Of a stretch of 64,000 bases of DNA, positions 38,923 through 50,600 are shown one piece after another. Below the pieces are notes generated by a model. The model had not been told where the DNA came from. It made no database searches and saw nothing but the letters and a program-made list of their open reading frames with translations. How positions within the stretch are numbered: position 1 is the first letter of the stretch; each line of letters begins with the position of its first letter. Source of the stretch: Cytospora piceicola (taxonomy: Eukaryota; Ascomycota; Sordariomycetes; Diaporthales; Cytosporaceae); the NCBI GenBank assembly GCA_023375675.1, contig JALQBC010000001.1, forward strand, positions 1,984,001 to 2,048,000. The letters are read 5' to 3'. A program made the translations under genes and the position numbers.

Positions 38923-40214
38923 GTTTGATATGGCACCTAGAAGCAAACGAATTAGCGATCGTTTTAGGAAGGAGATATGGGTTGGAAATTTGGGAACAAT
39001 AGAAGGAGCAGGAATAGGCTGAATAGAGGAGAACAGAGGCTGAAATGAGTGTTTGAAAATTAGAAACAACTTACCTGACACCAGGACTCACAAATAAAGC
39101 TCCAAGGGCTTCGATATCGGAGGCTGCACATGTGGAGTACCTAGGTAGTTGAAGGAGGAGGTAGGAGGGTGCGCTCAAGTTTAAGCGAGACCTGAAAGCT
39201 ATTTGGTTTGTAGCGGTCAGATAGGCGACGCCCTGAAAGGTGCTGGTTGTACCTTCCGTTATGAGACTTTGGTAATGAAAGCCCTATGAAGAGATAGACC
39301 CTTAGTGGTTTCTTGTCCCTTGCTGCTGGTTTCCGACAGATCGTGGAAAGGCTGGAGGAACTGAGACGGTAGTTAGAACAATACGATGGTATCGACCGTG
39401 TCGTAAGCGTGTGTCCGTGGAACGGAAGCAGGAGCAGGAGCGGCAAAATTCATGGAAATTGCTCGAATGTCGAAGTGAAGAATGCAATTGACGGCGGAAT
39501 TGCCAGAGGGAAGAATTGAAGACGTGTAGAGAGGCTGTAGGTTGAAGGGTCATGTGTGGACGTTTGGAAGTGGGAGCTGGGAGTAAGACGACGAAAACAG
39601 AAAACCAGACACATTTTTGGTACGCGCTTGGTGGGATGGTTTTCGTAAGTAAGTACTTATATTACCTACCTACCGATAGTAAGTACCTAGGCACTTAAGC
39701 ACTTGGTAGACAAGCAGTCTCCTGTGTGTTGGTGTCTCTTGCTGTGCATGTGCGTGTGGGTGTGGGAGTGCGTCTGCCCAGGTGCGCGTGGGTGTGAGCG
39801 TGGGCGAACAGAAACGCTTGAGGCATCAAGCTCGGGCAGTAATAACAGGATTGCAGAAGTTTGCGGACACAGACTGGCGAAATGAGTATGAGACTTTTCT
39901 CCCAGCTTGTCTGAAAAGCACACTCTCAGGGCAGTGCTCGATCGACCACCAATGAATGACTTTCTCATCTGACTACCAATGTTATCAAAACTCATAGAAA
40001 ACGCCCCGTAGGTGTTGAAAATCTTCCCGCAGTGATTTCCTGTGACCCTTATATATGTAAAGAAACTTTTCAATGATCACCAGGTATTCAAGACCTTCGA
40101 ACACAACCTTAATAACTCCTAGCCAAACATTTCCACCCCCGACGTTCCCACGTAAAATCATAGCAAGAGAAAATTGATGCTCTCCAGCAGACTTGTACCC
40201 ATGGGTATGTCCAA
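38923..40214. other. Intergenic
   Basis: 1.3 kb upstream of the two-exon unknown gene. It carries TACCTAGGTA at 39138-39147, a near copy at 39684-39692, and a GT-rich low-complexity tract at about 39720-39810. No gene is supported. Confidence 0.45.
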
Positions 40215-40538
40215 CTATACCTTTATTGGTGGTAATATTACACCCTGTCAACGAATCCGTCAGCATTCATGATCGTCAACTGGTGTCATCGTCTTGAAAG
40301 ATGGAAGACGACTTACAAAACCTTGGTTCCATAGCCAATCCTCTGCCTCCTTTTCCATCTTGGCCTCCCAAGCCTTCCTTTTTGCCTCCGCAGCATCGGT
40401 GGATTTGGCGGAACAAATCGAGTCGGAACTGTCTTGCAACTTGGTGTAGCTCGGCTTTGGATCCGGATCGGGCTCGGGCTTGGCCTTGGCCTTGGCCTTG
40501 GAGCCCTTGGAGAAGATGTTTTTGAGTTTGGATACCAT
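40215..40538 (-). CDS. Small charged protein, probable two exons
   Basis: An ATG at 40538 opens a frame reading MVSKLKNIFSKGSKAKAKAK, then an acidic/Pro run PEPDPDPKP, then a helical end AEAKRKAWEAKMEKEAEDWL. Unspliced, it gives 92 residues ending at 40260. A consensus donor GTAAGT at 40316, a branch-like GCTGAC and an acceptor GACAG at 40245 predict a 72-bp intron; the spliced product is 83 residues (exons 40538-40317 and 40244-40215) ending GVILPPIKV. I do not recognise it. The composition bias and splice signals favour a real gene, but evidence is modest. Confidence 0.45.
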
Positions 40539-41272
40539 TCTTAGTTGGATCGATCGTGTGACTGGAATTGTGGTATGGGTTTGGGCAAGCCCTTGGAATG
40601 TTAAATGTACTTAGGTATCTATTACTTAGGGGTGGGGGCTATTATAGTCTACTCCAAGATTGAGCGAAGCTTGAGCAATCTGGGATGCTGCATGTGGAAT
40701 CGACGAGTGAGGTTCTTCAACGATTGTATATCAAGTGAGGACTTGTAGAAAATTACATATTCGACGGTCCAGGCTGGTTCTTTATATCTAGCTTGCTGAG
40801 GCACAGTAACCGTTTGACTCATCGGTCTATTTATTGGTGTTATTATACATCAGCCTCAGCCTCAGTCGGAGTCATGCTGCTGGGAGATAGGTAGCAGTCT
40901 TACGAAGTTGGTTGGTCGTTGAGTTGACCCGTCTTACTTTGAACCTTGGCCTTATCCTGTCGGAATTCAAGTAGTCATCGTATCTGAACTAAGCCCCGGC
41001 CCATCATTGAAAAAGGCTAGACCAAGATTGCTGAGTGGTGAGATCCTTCCTCTGGCAGAACTCCGAACTCCGAAGCATCGTTATCATTCCATTCCGCCCT
41101 CGACCAAATTCACTCTCCTGAACTTCTGCACGTTATTCTTATCTTTCAAATGTACTCCGGCAAATGTTGAAACGTTCTTTCCTATGGACCTGTGAGACTT
41201 TTATGGGAAATTATCCAAGAAAGTTGTCGTTCAGCAGTCAGGACCACCTGGAGCCGTCGCCGGAAAATCGCC
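40539..41272. other. Divergent promoter region
   Basis: 734 bp between the small charged protein (-) and the Zn2Cys6 regulator (+). No recognised site stands out apart from AT-rich stretches at about 40745-40795. Confidence 0.4.
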
Positions 41273-43696
41273 ATGAGCATGATGTCTCGGAATAACAGTG
41301 CCGGCGTTCAGGGCATATCGTCTATGCTCAGTCCAACCCTGACAGAGAAGTATCGACGCAATGGAAAGCTGCAGTCTTGTGAGCCCTGTCGTAAAAGCAA
41401 GCTGAAGTGTGATCGTGAGTTTCCGTTTCTCATCCGCCCGGTCGGAATTGATTTCGTGCTGGCCGTGTGAAGGTTTGATCAACTCGATGGTCGTTGATCA
41501 AGCTTTTGAGTAAGGCCAGGTCCATTGAGTATCATGATTCGATTGTTCAGACAAGACGAACGACCCAAACCGGTTTACTGTATTGACCTTGGATAAGATG
41601 TTGTCCCAGCTTGTAGCCGATGCGTCAAGCGGCGGATAGCCGATCAATGCTTCTACCATCCCAACCCACTCACTCAGGTCAGCTCCCAATCCCTATCCTA
41701 AACATTCCATATGCAATCAATCGACTTTTTGGCTCTGGAAACATGCCGAGAATTCATCCTATAGCACGGACTTTCTTCTGACTCTATCAGAAGCAACGAC
41801 GTCGAACAACTCCACAGGCGTTGCCAACTCCGTCCTCTCCAGCTTCGCAGTCTAGTACACAGACCGTTGTTCAGTCCGTCGAGACATACTCAGCATTACA
41901 TGGCAACACTGGTGGTATATTGAGCACCCCGGATCAGAATATTATTGTCGATAGCCCCACTACTCAGGATTCCGGACATGCTCAGTGCCAGATATTTCAC
42001 AGAGCTGCTTCGGCACCACCCTTAGACTATCAACGATCTTCAACAGTACGGAGGAACACAGGATTCCTTGGTCCAACTTCCTACTCCAACATCTTGTACG
42101 AGGGACTGGGGATCCTGGAGCCCGTTTTTACCGACCTTGAGGAATCGATAGGGTCCCAACAGCAGAAGATCACTGTCACCAACGACCGGATTGTTCAGGG
42201 TTGCAAGGTCCTCTCTTTCTTCAAGCACAGATCCATGATCAACAAATTCGTCGCATATTGGTATGAAGTCTGTGGTGGGTCGCAAATGTTGGTCATCGAG
42301 TTCATCATGAAAGAGTGGCTTCAGAAGCTCTGGCTCCACCATGGCGATGTTCTCGTGGGCCAGAACCCGGACAAGATCCGAAGACTGAGCGAGACAATCT
42401 GGCGCAACACCCTGACCCCTCTAGTATTCAACGGTCAAACGACGATTCTGGAATGGACACGTCTAGCTACCGGGCCGAACCTCCGCTGGGAAACCATTGG
42501 GCTCATTGCCGTGATAGTCGGGTTTTGCGCAATACAGACGCCTCCGTCGGACCAGCTCTTCACCGAGAACAAGGTAACCCGCTCGTGCCTCCAGCGGACA
42601 ATGAAGGATATGACCGAGGACTGTTTGGTGTTCTGTCGCCATTGTGAAGTACTGGACGACATGTTCATCTGGCTTCTTCTCGAAGACTCGACCTTTGTCA
42701 GCGCAGTCAAGGGAGACCGAGATTACTCGACCTATCGAGCAACTGGTGAGGCTCACAGCGCTGTCATCGCCATGGGCCTCCACCAAGGTATAAAGGCTGA
42801 TAATAATGTGCCTTTCTTCTTGGCCGAGCTGCGAAAAGGCGCCTTCATGTCCGCCTACTATCAAGAGATTGGCATAGCTTCTTTCCTTGGCCGTCCGCCC
42901 CGCCTATCGTACCGGTACTGTACCATTGACCCGCCGCTTGACCTGACCGACCAGCAACTGTAAGCAGAAGCATTCCAAAAGCCCTTCATTGAGCTTCCTG
43001 GTTTCTGAAGACTTCGTTTCTTGCAAGAGCTGACCAGGACTTTCGAATAGCTTACAAACAGGCCCAGAACTAGGCGCTACTCTGGCTTCCCTCGACAAGC
43101 ACGGCTACAACACAGCGGGCCTCTTCCAGCATTCAGTATGTCGACGTTTCTACGCACAGTGTGCCATGCGGCGTGAAGACGTCCTCGACCTCGCCCTGCA
43201 GCACTACACACGCGACGAGATCCTAGCCCGCGCCAAGGTCATCCAGGAGAAGCACGACGCGGACTCGTTGTCGCTGCCGCCCTTCATGCTCAAGCCTCTG
43301 CTGGAGCCAATGGAGTTTGCCGACTGGAAACAGCACAAGCCCCTGGACGCCCTGCTGATCATATCGCTGCGCAACGTGAGGCGCGCGAGCGAGCTGCTGC
43401 TCCAGCGCGTCCTGATCCGCAAGACGGGCGCCACCTCGGACAAGCTGATCACTATCGCGCGGGCCGTCTTCAGGGACATCCTGCAGGCCTCCCTCCGGCA
43501 CGACATCGCGTCCATCTTCCAGGCCTCGTACAACTGGCTGCTGGGCTCGCACGGGCTGAGGAGCGCGGCCGTCCTCGCCATCGAGCTGCTCAAGCAGGAG
43601 ATGCTGCCTTCCTACCCCGAGAACCCGCTGCTACCGCGGAGCCCCTTGTCAACCGAGAGCGATTTTTTCCCATTTTCGGCAGGTCTTGACTCCTGA
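41273..43696 (+). CDS. Zn2Cys6 transcription factor, four exons
   Basis: Predicted nuclear regulator that binds CGG half-sites. Exons are 41273-41414, 41598-41677, 41791-42959 and 43051-43696, giving 678 residues. The binuclear zinc cluster is complete only after splicing: C36, C39, C46, C53, C56, C65 (spacing x2, x6, x6, x2, x8), reading CEPCRKSKLKCDH across intron 1 and then PACSRCVKRRIADQC. A middle-homology/Fungal_trans region follows (YWYEVCGG...EWLQKLWLHHG; ATGEAHSAVIAMGLHQGI; GIASFLGRPPRLSYRYC). The C-terminal helix-rich exon is GC-rich. Target genes are unknown. It is the last intact gene before the satellite and RIP block, and that array contains many CGG/CCG inverted pairs (see findings). 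Confidence 0.93.
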
Positions 43697-43980
43697 GACA
43701 GTGTCTCATGCGGGGTTCTGGAGTGCATCTCGAGTGTGATACATATCTTTAGAGTTGAGACCCTTATTTCTAGAGTGTATTCTCGAGTCTGGTACATGTA
43801 TCGTGAGTTTTGCTTCGACCTTCGAGTCTAGCCTTTAAGTCCAGATCGTGGCTATCTCTGTCTTCCATATCGCCCTCGACCTCGACCTTCGACCCTCGGC
43901 CTTCGAGTCCTGATCGTCTGGCTTCCATTATGCCTAAGTGGAATAGATCACTGATCATCTGACCGTGGCCGTGTAGGTGG
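43697..43980. other. 3' flank of the transcription factor gene, low complexity
   Basis: A stretch with repeated words such as CGAGTCT and TCGACC (43795-43925), degenerate and without coding signal. It grades into the satellite array. Confidence 0.4.
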
Positions 43981-44610
43981 TGTTTCTAGTGCATCTCACG
44001 GTCGGTCCGCAACGGAACACGTGACTGCCTGGGTGGTGACTGCCTGGGTGATGGCCACGATGCATCTTATGGTCGGTCCGCCGCGGAACACGTGACGTAT
44101 GATCGGTCCGCCCCGGAAGATCTACGATGGCTACGATGCCTCTCACGGTCGGTCCGCCGCGGACACTCACGGTCGGTCCGCCACGGAACACATGACGTAT
44201 GGCCACGATGCCTCTCACGGTCGGTCCGCCACGGAACACGTGACTGCCTGGGTAGTGACTGCCTAGGTAATAGCCACGATGCCTTTACGGTCGGTCCGCC
44301 ACGGTCGGCTTAGGCCACACCGAGTAGGAAAGGCGATACTAGGCCACGATGCATCTTACGGTCGGTCCGCCACGGTCGGCTTGGGCTACACCGAGTAGGA
44401 AAGGCTGTACGGAAGGAGTGCATTGCACACTCGGTCCGCCGCGGGACACGTGACTACCTAGGTGGTGACTGCCTAGGTGATGGCCACGATGCCTTCACGG
44501 TCGGTCCGCCACGGTCGGCTTGGGCCACACCGAGTGGGAAAGGCGATACCAGGCCATAATGCCTCTCGTATGGCCACGATGCCTTATAAACAGTCTAGCC
44601 GCACGTGACG
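43981..44610. repeat. GC-rich satellite-like array
   Basis: Degenerate interspersed tandem repeats. The core CGGTCGGTCCG occurs exactly at 43999, 44146, 44170, 44218, 44288, 44359 and 44498, with variants near 44070, 44102 and 44431. It is followed by CCRCGG and then either AACACGTGAC or TCGGCTTGGGC plus CACACCGAGTAGGAAAGGC. The word CACGTGAC occurs at 44018, 44089, 44237, 44447 and 44602, with CACATGAC at 44189. Copies are spaced irregularly (about 20-145 bp). Unlike the DNA to its right, it keeps its CpA and TpG, so RIP has not acted on it. Confidence 0.85.
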
Positions 44611-44650
44611 TATAACCACCTATAGTACCGTTCCCTGAGACTAATTTGGC

Positions 44651-44750
44651 TGTGATGGCTGTGATGGCTGTGATGGCTGTGATGGCTATGATAGCTGTGA
44701 TGGCTGTGATGGTTGTGATGGCTGTGATAGCTATAATAGCTGTAATAGCT
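44651..44750. repeat. 9-bp microsatellite with graded RIP-like changes
   Basis: About 11 copies of TGTGATGGC. The first copies are intact; toward the right the variants TATGATAGC, TGTGATAGC, TATAATAGC and TGTAATAGC appear, every change being TpG to TpA. TATAATAGC is the fully converted form at all three TpG sites. Related words recur at about 45707-45745. Confidence 0.85.
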
Positions 44751-44858
44751 GATTAAAAGAGCGATAAAAGCGACATCCGCTTAAAAGGCGCTATATAATC
44801 GAAGGCACTATAACACCTTTATTTATACCACTAAAAAGAGAGACAACTACCGCCTTAG

Positions 44859-44870
44859 TAGCCGAGCGGT
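44859..44870 (+). other. tRNA-like box A, possible SINE relic
   Basis: TAGCCGAGCGGT equals the Leu/Ser-tRNA D-arm word TGGCCGAGCGGT with one RIP-type G-to-A change. A matching box B is not visible downstream, so this may be a decayed tRNA-derived SINE or chance. Confidence 0.22.
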
Positions 44871-45840
44871 ATACGGTTGTCTAAACTATGTTATACTAAG
44901 TGCGGCATATATATAAAATGATATACACCTTATAAGATAAAGTACATCGGCAAAAGAGATAAAAATAGTAAGAAGAGAAGTGTAACCTTAAGTATAGACG
45001 TAAGTGTTATACCGTTTTAAAAGAGCTTTAAATCTCTAAGCCCGAAGGCCTAGTTATAGTGTTATTTAGGTAGCGGTATGCTAGCGTTAAGGGGTATATT
45101 ATAAAAGACCTTTACTCCTAATTAAGGGGTAAATTATAGAAGACCCTTACTTTTAATATTATAAATTTTAATTTATTCTTCTCGGTTCGGGGGTTCTTAT
45201 CTTATTCTTGTTCGAGGTTCTTGTTCTTGTTTCGCTTCTCGGTTCTGTTAGCCTATTAAGTTAATAGTTAGTTAGTTTTCTAGTTTAGGTCTAAGTCTAG
45301 GTCTAGTCTAAAGGTATTCGTCAGCGACGGAGATAGCGATTTATCTCGATATACTTATAAAATATACGCCTTATATACTAAATATTATCGCTAAATAGCG
45401 CGATACGCTAAACAGCTATATAGTTTAGGTATAGACGGGGCGGAGATACGTATTGTAGTTAGGGCAGGCTTTAAAGACGGCCTATAAGGTAAGAACGAAT
45501 AGGTAGGCTAGTATAAGCAGATACTCGAGCGTTATATAGTATAGGGGTGCGAGTTTAAATAACCTAGATATATAACTTCTATATATATTAAGAGGTAATA
45601 ATAAAAATGTATAGCGCTAGATAATATTATAGGCTCCTTATATAAATTCTAGTAGCGTAGGTTATACGACTATAGCTTATTTCGAAATGGTTATTTTAAG
45701 TGACCGTTAATAATAGCTAATAGCTGTAATAGCTGTTAAATACGGTAGTAACTATATATACAGACATAGCCGGTTAGTGAGCTCGCCTTTTAAATTTAGC
45801 GACCGGTTTACTAGCCGGTTATATTAATTCGAATATTCGA

Positions 45841-45937
45841 CCTTAACCTTAACCTTAACCTTAACCTTAACCTTAACCTTTAACCTTTAACTTTTAACCT
45901 TTAACCTTTAACCTTTAACCTTAACCTTAACCTTAAC
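45841..45937. repeat. Telomere-like CCTTAA/CCTTTAA array
   Basis: About 15 head-to-tail copies of CCTTAA with a central group of CCTTTAA units. The reverse complement TTAAGG differs by one base from the canonical fungal telomere repeat TTAGGG. The change is not in a RIP context, so this is a variant satellite or an old interstitial telomere-like tract rather than a RIP-mutated telomere. Confidence 0.8.
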
Positions 45938-46241
45938 TATTAACTACGATACCTTACATACTCTGTCCGGCCGGAATATTAGACGAGGTATCGGGTATAT
46001 AACGGAGAGGGGGGCAGCTGTTAGCTAGCTGCTAGAATACGATATAGACGACTTAAGAATCGTTGCTTAAAGGTTATTTATTAAAGGCTTAAAAGGGATA
46101 AAAAGGGAATGTTAAAACGATAAAAGCGATAACAGTAACCCTTTATATTATTAATTATCTGGTTATTTAGTTTTAAGTTTTATAGTAGGTTATCAAATTA
46201 GCGGACTAGCCTATCTACCGCTCTTCACTCCTTATTATTAG

Positions 46242-46350
46242 TAGTCTGGCGATCCTTATCGTTAGTAGTCTAGCGATCTTTATCGTTAGTAGTCTAGCGA
46301 TCTTTATCGTTAGTAGTTTAGCGATCCTTATCGTTAGTCGTTTAACGGTC
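46242..46350. repeat. 24-bp tandem repeat
   Basis: About 4.5 copies of TAGTCTAGCGATCTTTATCGTTAG with few differences. The unit is a multiple of three, as expected for a repeat inside former coding sequence. It lies downstream of the SNF2-like relic. Confidence 0.8.
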
Positions 46351-47689
46351 TTTATCTTCCTCGTCCTTCTTAATAGTAGGCCTTTTACGCTTCGATAATA
46401 CCGCTTTACTAAAAGAGCTAGTTCGGAGGATATTAAAAGGCGACCGATCGTAGACCTTACTACTTTCGGTAAGCCTAATAGTTATAAAGCAGGTATAACT
46501 ATATACTATAGTATAGTCGATACTGCCGGCGATCTGATAGTTAAATAAGTAGTACTTTTCTTTAACCTCTGTTACCTTAGCTTAAACGTGTTATTTACGT
46601 TTAAGGTATAGCTTTAGCTTATTCTACGCGGCGATCTAATATATTTTAAAGACGAAAGTACAGACGTAGCTTTAGTTATTTTTTAAAGCTAAGCCGAAGA
46701 TGTTAATACCTAGTATACAAGGCTCTTTAAACACTTTATAAACGTCGTTTATAACGGGGAAGGCTTTATAAAGGACTTTATAGAGGCCGGAGCCGACTAA
46801 GTATTATAAGTATTTATATATATAAAGAGAACTAAGTAATACTTATAGAAAGTTCTAGCCTTACTTAAGTTTCGGGTTTCGGATATTTTATTAATAAAGT
46901 AAGCAAGTAATAGTGTTAGATAAATATTATAGTTTTTAGCCGGTTAAGTTTAAGAGAATAAGTATATAAAGTTTAAGAGTTTTAAGCTAACTAAAAGTAT
47001 CGGCGGTTTTAAATATAATTAGCGACTAACAGATCTTCTCTTATATAGTCTACAAAGTAACGATACCCTATAAAGATATATAAAGATATAAAATAGATTT
47101 CTTTATCCTTTAGAAATACTATATACTATACCGTACCGCGACTAACTAAATAAAAACGTTAGTTATAAGATAATAATATATACCTTAAGGCTTAGAGATT
47201 AATAGCTACCTGATCTTTTATTTAATTTAGATAGTATAAGCTATACCTAATATAAAGCTACTTAATATATAGTTAGTTTAAGTTTAAGTTAAAAACTTAT
47301 ATATTTTTAACTATATAAAGCCGTTTTAATTTATATATATATTTTCTTAACGGTATTACCTTCTGTCTTCTTTTTAGCTAAACCTATACAGAAAGATTTA
47401 TACAACCGTTTCGTTTATATAAAGGTACTTTTACCTTTAAGGCTAAAACCTCGAAGCTAGTATATAGCCTTCCTTTTATCCTTATATTATATAAACTGAT
47501 ACCGCTTAAAAGAATATAACTAAAAGATAGTAAGAAAAACTAAATAAACCGAATAAAATAATAATATAAGGAAAACAGGTAATAAAAAAAAAAGTTACTT
47601 TAAAAAAACGTATCGTCAGGACTATTACTTTCCTCTTTTTTTTCTTATTAACCTACGCTTATAAAACTATCGACCTTATTATAAACCTT

Positions 47690-50600
47690 TTAAGATCCCC
47701 GTTTCCACAGGCTTAATAATTTACAGCTTAATACTATAAATAAGCCGGGCGATCTTTTACTTAGCTTTTATAGATTTATATTTAAGCTTTTTTATTAAGT
47801 TACTTTTTTCTATAAGTTTAATAATATTTACCTTTTTTTTTTATTTTTACCGGTATACCCTTCTTTAAACTTACTTTTTTTTAAATAAAGTAATTAGTAG
47901 CTTTATAAACTAAACGTTATTCGCCTATTAAATATTAAACCCTTCGGCTATAACGGCTATAATAGCGATAAGGACTTTATTAAGGCTATTTATAGTATAA
48001 TCCTTATTTATTTTACGTATAATCTTAGCCCGGTCCTTTATAGTATAGCTAAAGTTTAGTAATAACAGCTTTATAACGCCTCAAAGCTCGAGGTTATATA
48101 ATAAAAAAATATACGTTAATATAGCGTTTAAAGGCTAGCTATAAAAGAGTATAGTATAGCGTTTATCTAACTTATCTACCGGTATAATATTTTTATCCTT
48201 ATCCGAGATTATTTATTAGATTAACGTTTTAACCTTACGAAACTTAGCCGAGTTTCTTTAAATTATATCTAGGTAGGTAAACTAATTTTATTAAAACAGC
48301 CTTTATAAAACGCTTTTTAAAAGAATACCGTTAAAAACTTTTTTTTAATATTTAAAAGCAGCCTTTTAATATACCGCCGCGTTAAACGCTTTCGTATTTA
48401 ATACCTTCTATAAAACCGTTATATACAGGTATATTAAGGCGTACTATAGGTTAATAAACTTTTTATCCGAGGTTTTTTACTTACCGCTTATTAGCTTTTT
48501 TATTAAAAACTCTTTTATAAGCTCGGCGTTTATTCGACTAACTATCTTTTACTTTTTACGTTACTCTTTAAGCTTTAAATTAATAAGGCTAATAACTTTT
48601 AATATTAGGTTAGTAAACGTAAAACGTATAACGTTATCTTAAATAAGCTTAAATATTTTATTAATTTTTTAATAAGGCGGTAACAGGTTAATCCTCTCGC
48701 CGCGATAAAGCTAACTTTACCGGAGGTACTATATAATAAGCTTAAAAAAGCAGATAAGCTTACGGATTTCCGTATATATCTTTACGTCTATTATAGTAAG
48801 CTAAGTAACGAGCTTACATACTAAGTTAAAATACTACTGTCAAGCGTTTATAAAGGCTTTTATTGTTGTAAGGAACTCGCTTTTAACGATAAAGCGTAAT
48901 ATATAAGGCTTAAATTCTTTTTATTAATCTTTAAAGTGTTCGATCGAGGCCTGTTACGCTAAAAGGCCTTTTTTAAAAGTAGTATTATATAGCGTAAATA
49001 GCGTAATAGGATATAGCGCTATCGAACAGATATATTTAAAAACTTTAAACAGGATTATTTTATAGTATTTTATAATACTTATACTTTTATACTAGTAGTG
49101 TTTATTTATAATTACAACGCCTGTAGTAAAACGTTTATACTTTGTTTTTTCTACGAAAAGGTATTCTTTTTTTAGTAGCTTAACCGACTTCGAGTTTATA
49201 AGGAAAATATCTATAGCCGCGTTCGTACCGTTAACGATATACTTTATTATATACTGCTTACTATTACCGTTATCGCTTATATTAATATCGATAGCCTTAC
49301 TAGCTATATTTTTAATAATATTTACTAAGCAGGTCGAATCTATATATATATTTATAGAGTACTTTACTTTAAAGACGTACGTATAGAACTTTATAAACTT
49401 AGTTATTAGTTTTCTTTATATATAAACCGTGTTTACTTTACTTAGCTAGTTATATATTAGGCTAATAAAGATTATAATTAAAGCAGGCGAGTTTATAAAA
49501 TAGCTTAAATAGATATAACGGAAGTCGGAGGATTTAATATATAGGCACTCGACTATAAGCTTAAGCTAAGATAGGCATCGGTTATCGAGTCTTTAACTAT
49601 TCTTACAAAAATATAAGTAAAGGGTCGGCTTACTTTTCTACTCGGTTTACACCTCGGCTTAAAGTAAGGCGAGTATAGCCTAAGTGCGGAGGTATAAAAG
49701 TATTAGTATAGTCTTCCCGAACCCGACGTTTTAACCTATTAAAGCGCTGTTTACTCCGGTAGTAATAAACAATATAAGAAAGCTATACGCTATATATAGT
49801 TAGTATATATAAATAGGTCGCGCGATATCTTTAATAGTATACTTACCGTTAAGGTTTTTAGCTACTTAAAAGAACCGGAAAGCTTAGCCGAACTTAAAGT
49901 ACGTTTTATCGAAACTAATAAGCTAAGTAGTAACGTCTAAATAGTTATAATCTTTAGTACTGTTAGCGTTAGCGAGTACTTTCTTCTTTTTTTTAATAAC
50001 GATAGCTTTATCTTCGGAAGTAGTTAGGTTAATTACCGTCTACGAAAGGTTTTCGAAAAGGTCGGTAATAGCGTTCGGCTAGTTTTTAGTACTATTAGCG
50101 TTAACGAGTACTCCTTCTTATTCTTTAATAATAATAGCCTCGCCTTCGGTAGCGGTTAAGTTTATTATCGACTATAGGATAATATTATAGTAGTTAACGT
50201 ATTAGGTCGGGGACTATATATAGCTAACCTCGGGTCTAGCTTTATCTAAGGCCTTTATAAGGGGTTGCTTAACGGGAGGTTACTTAGCAAGGGGTATAGC
50301 AGGAGGTTATTTAGCGGGAGGTTATTTAGCGGGAGGTTACTTAGCGGGAGGTTACTTAGCGGGAGGTTACTTAGCAGAGGGTATAGCGGGAAGAAGCTGC
50401 GTTAAAGCCCCCTTTAAAAGGCTAAAAGGCGTGTTTAGCAGCTTTTTATTATAAGGCTTAAACGAGAGAATATAGCTGTAGTCGGTATAAAAAGGGGCTA
50501 TAAATATACCGTTTCTAACTATTTTTAATAAACTGCTAAAGCTTTACTTATCGACGATAACTTAAGTGCAGGTCTTTTTATTTAAGTTAATTAAGATAAT

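Noticed and set aside
43955..44313. Open frames with repeated GGPTVRG or RSAPE text at the satellite array
   Set aside because: They are translations of the tandem repeat on both strands; nothing suggests a protein-coding gene.
45841..45937. A true telomere end
   Set aside because: The sequence continues for 18 kb beyond it and the unit is CCTTAA rather than CCCTAA.
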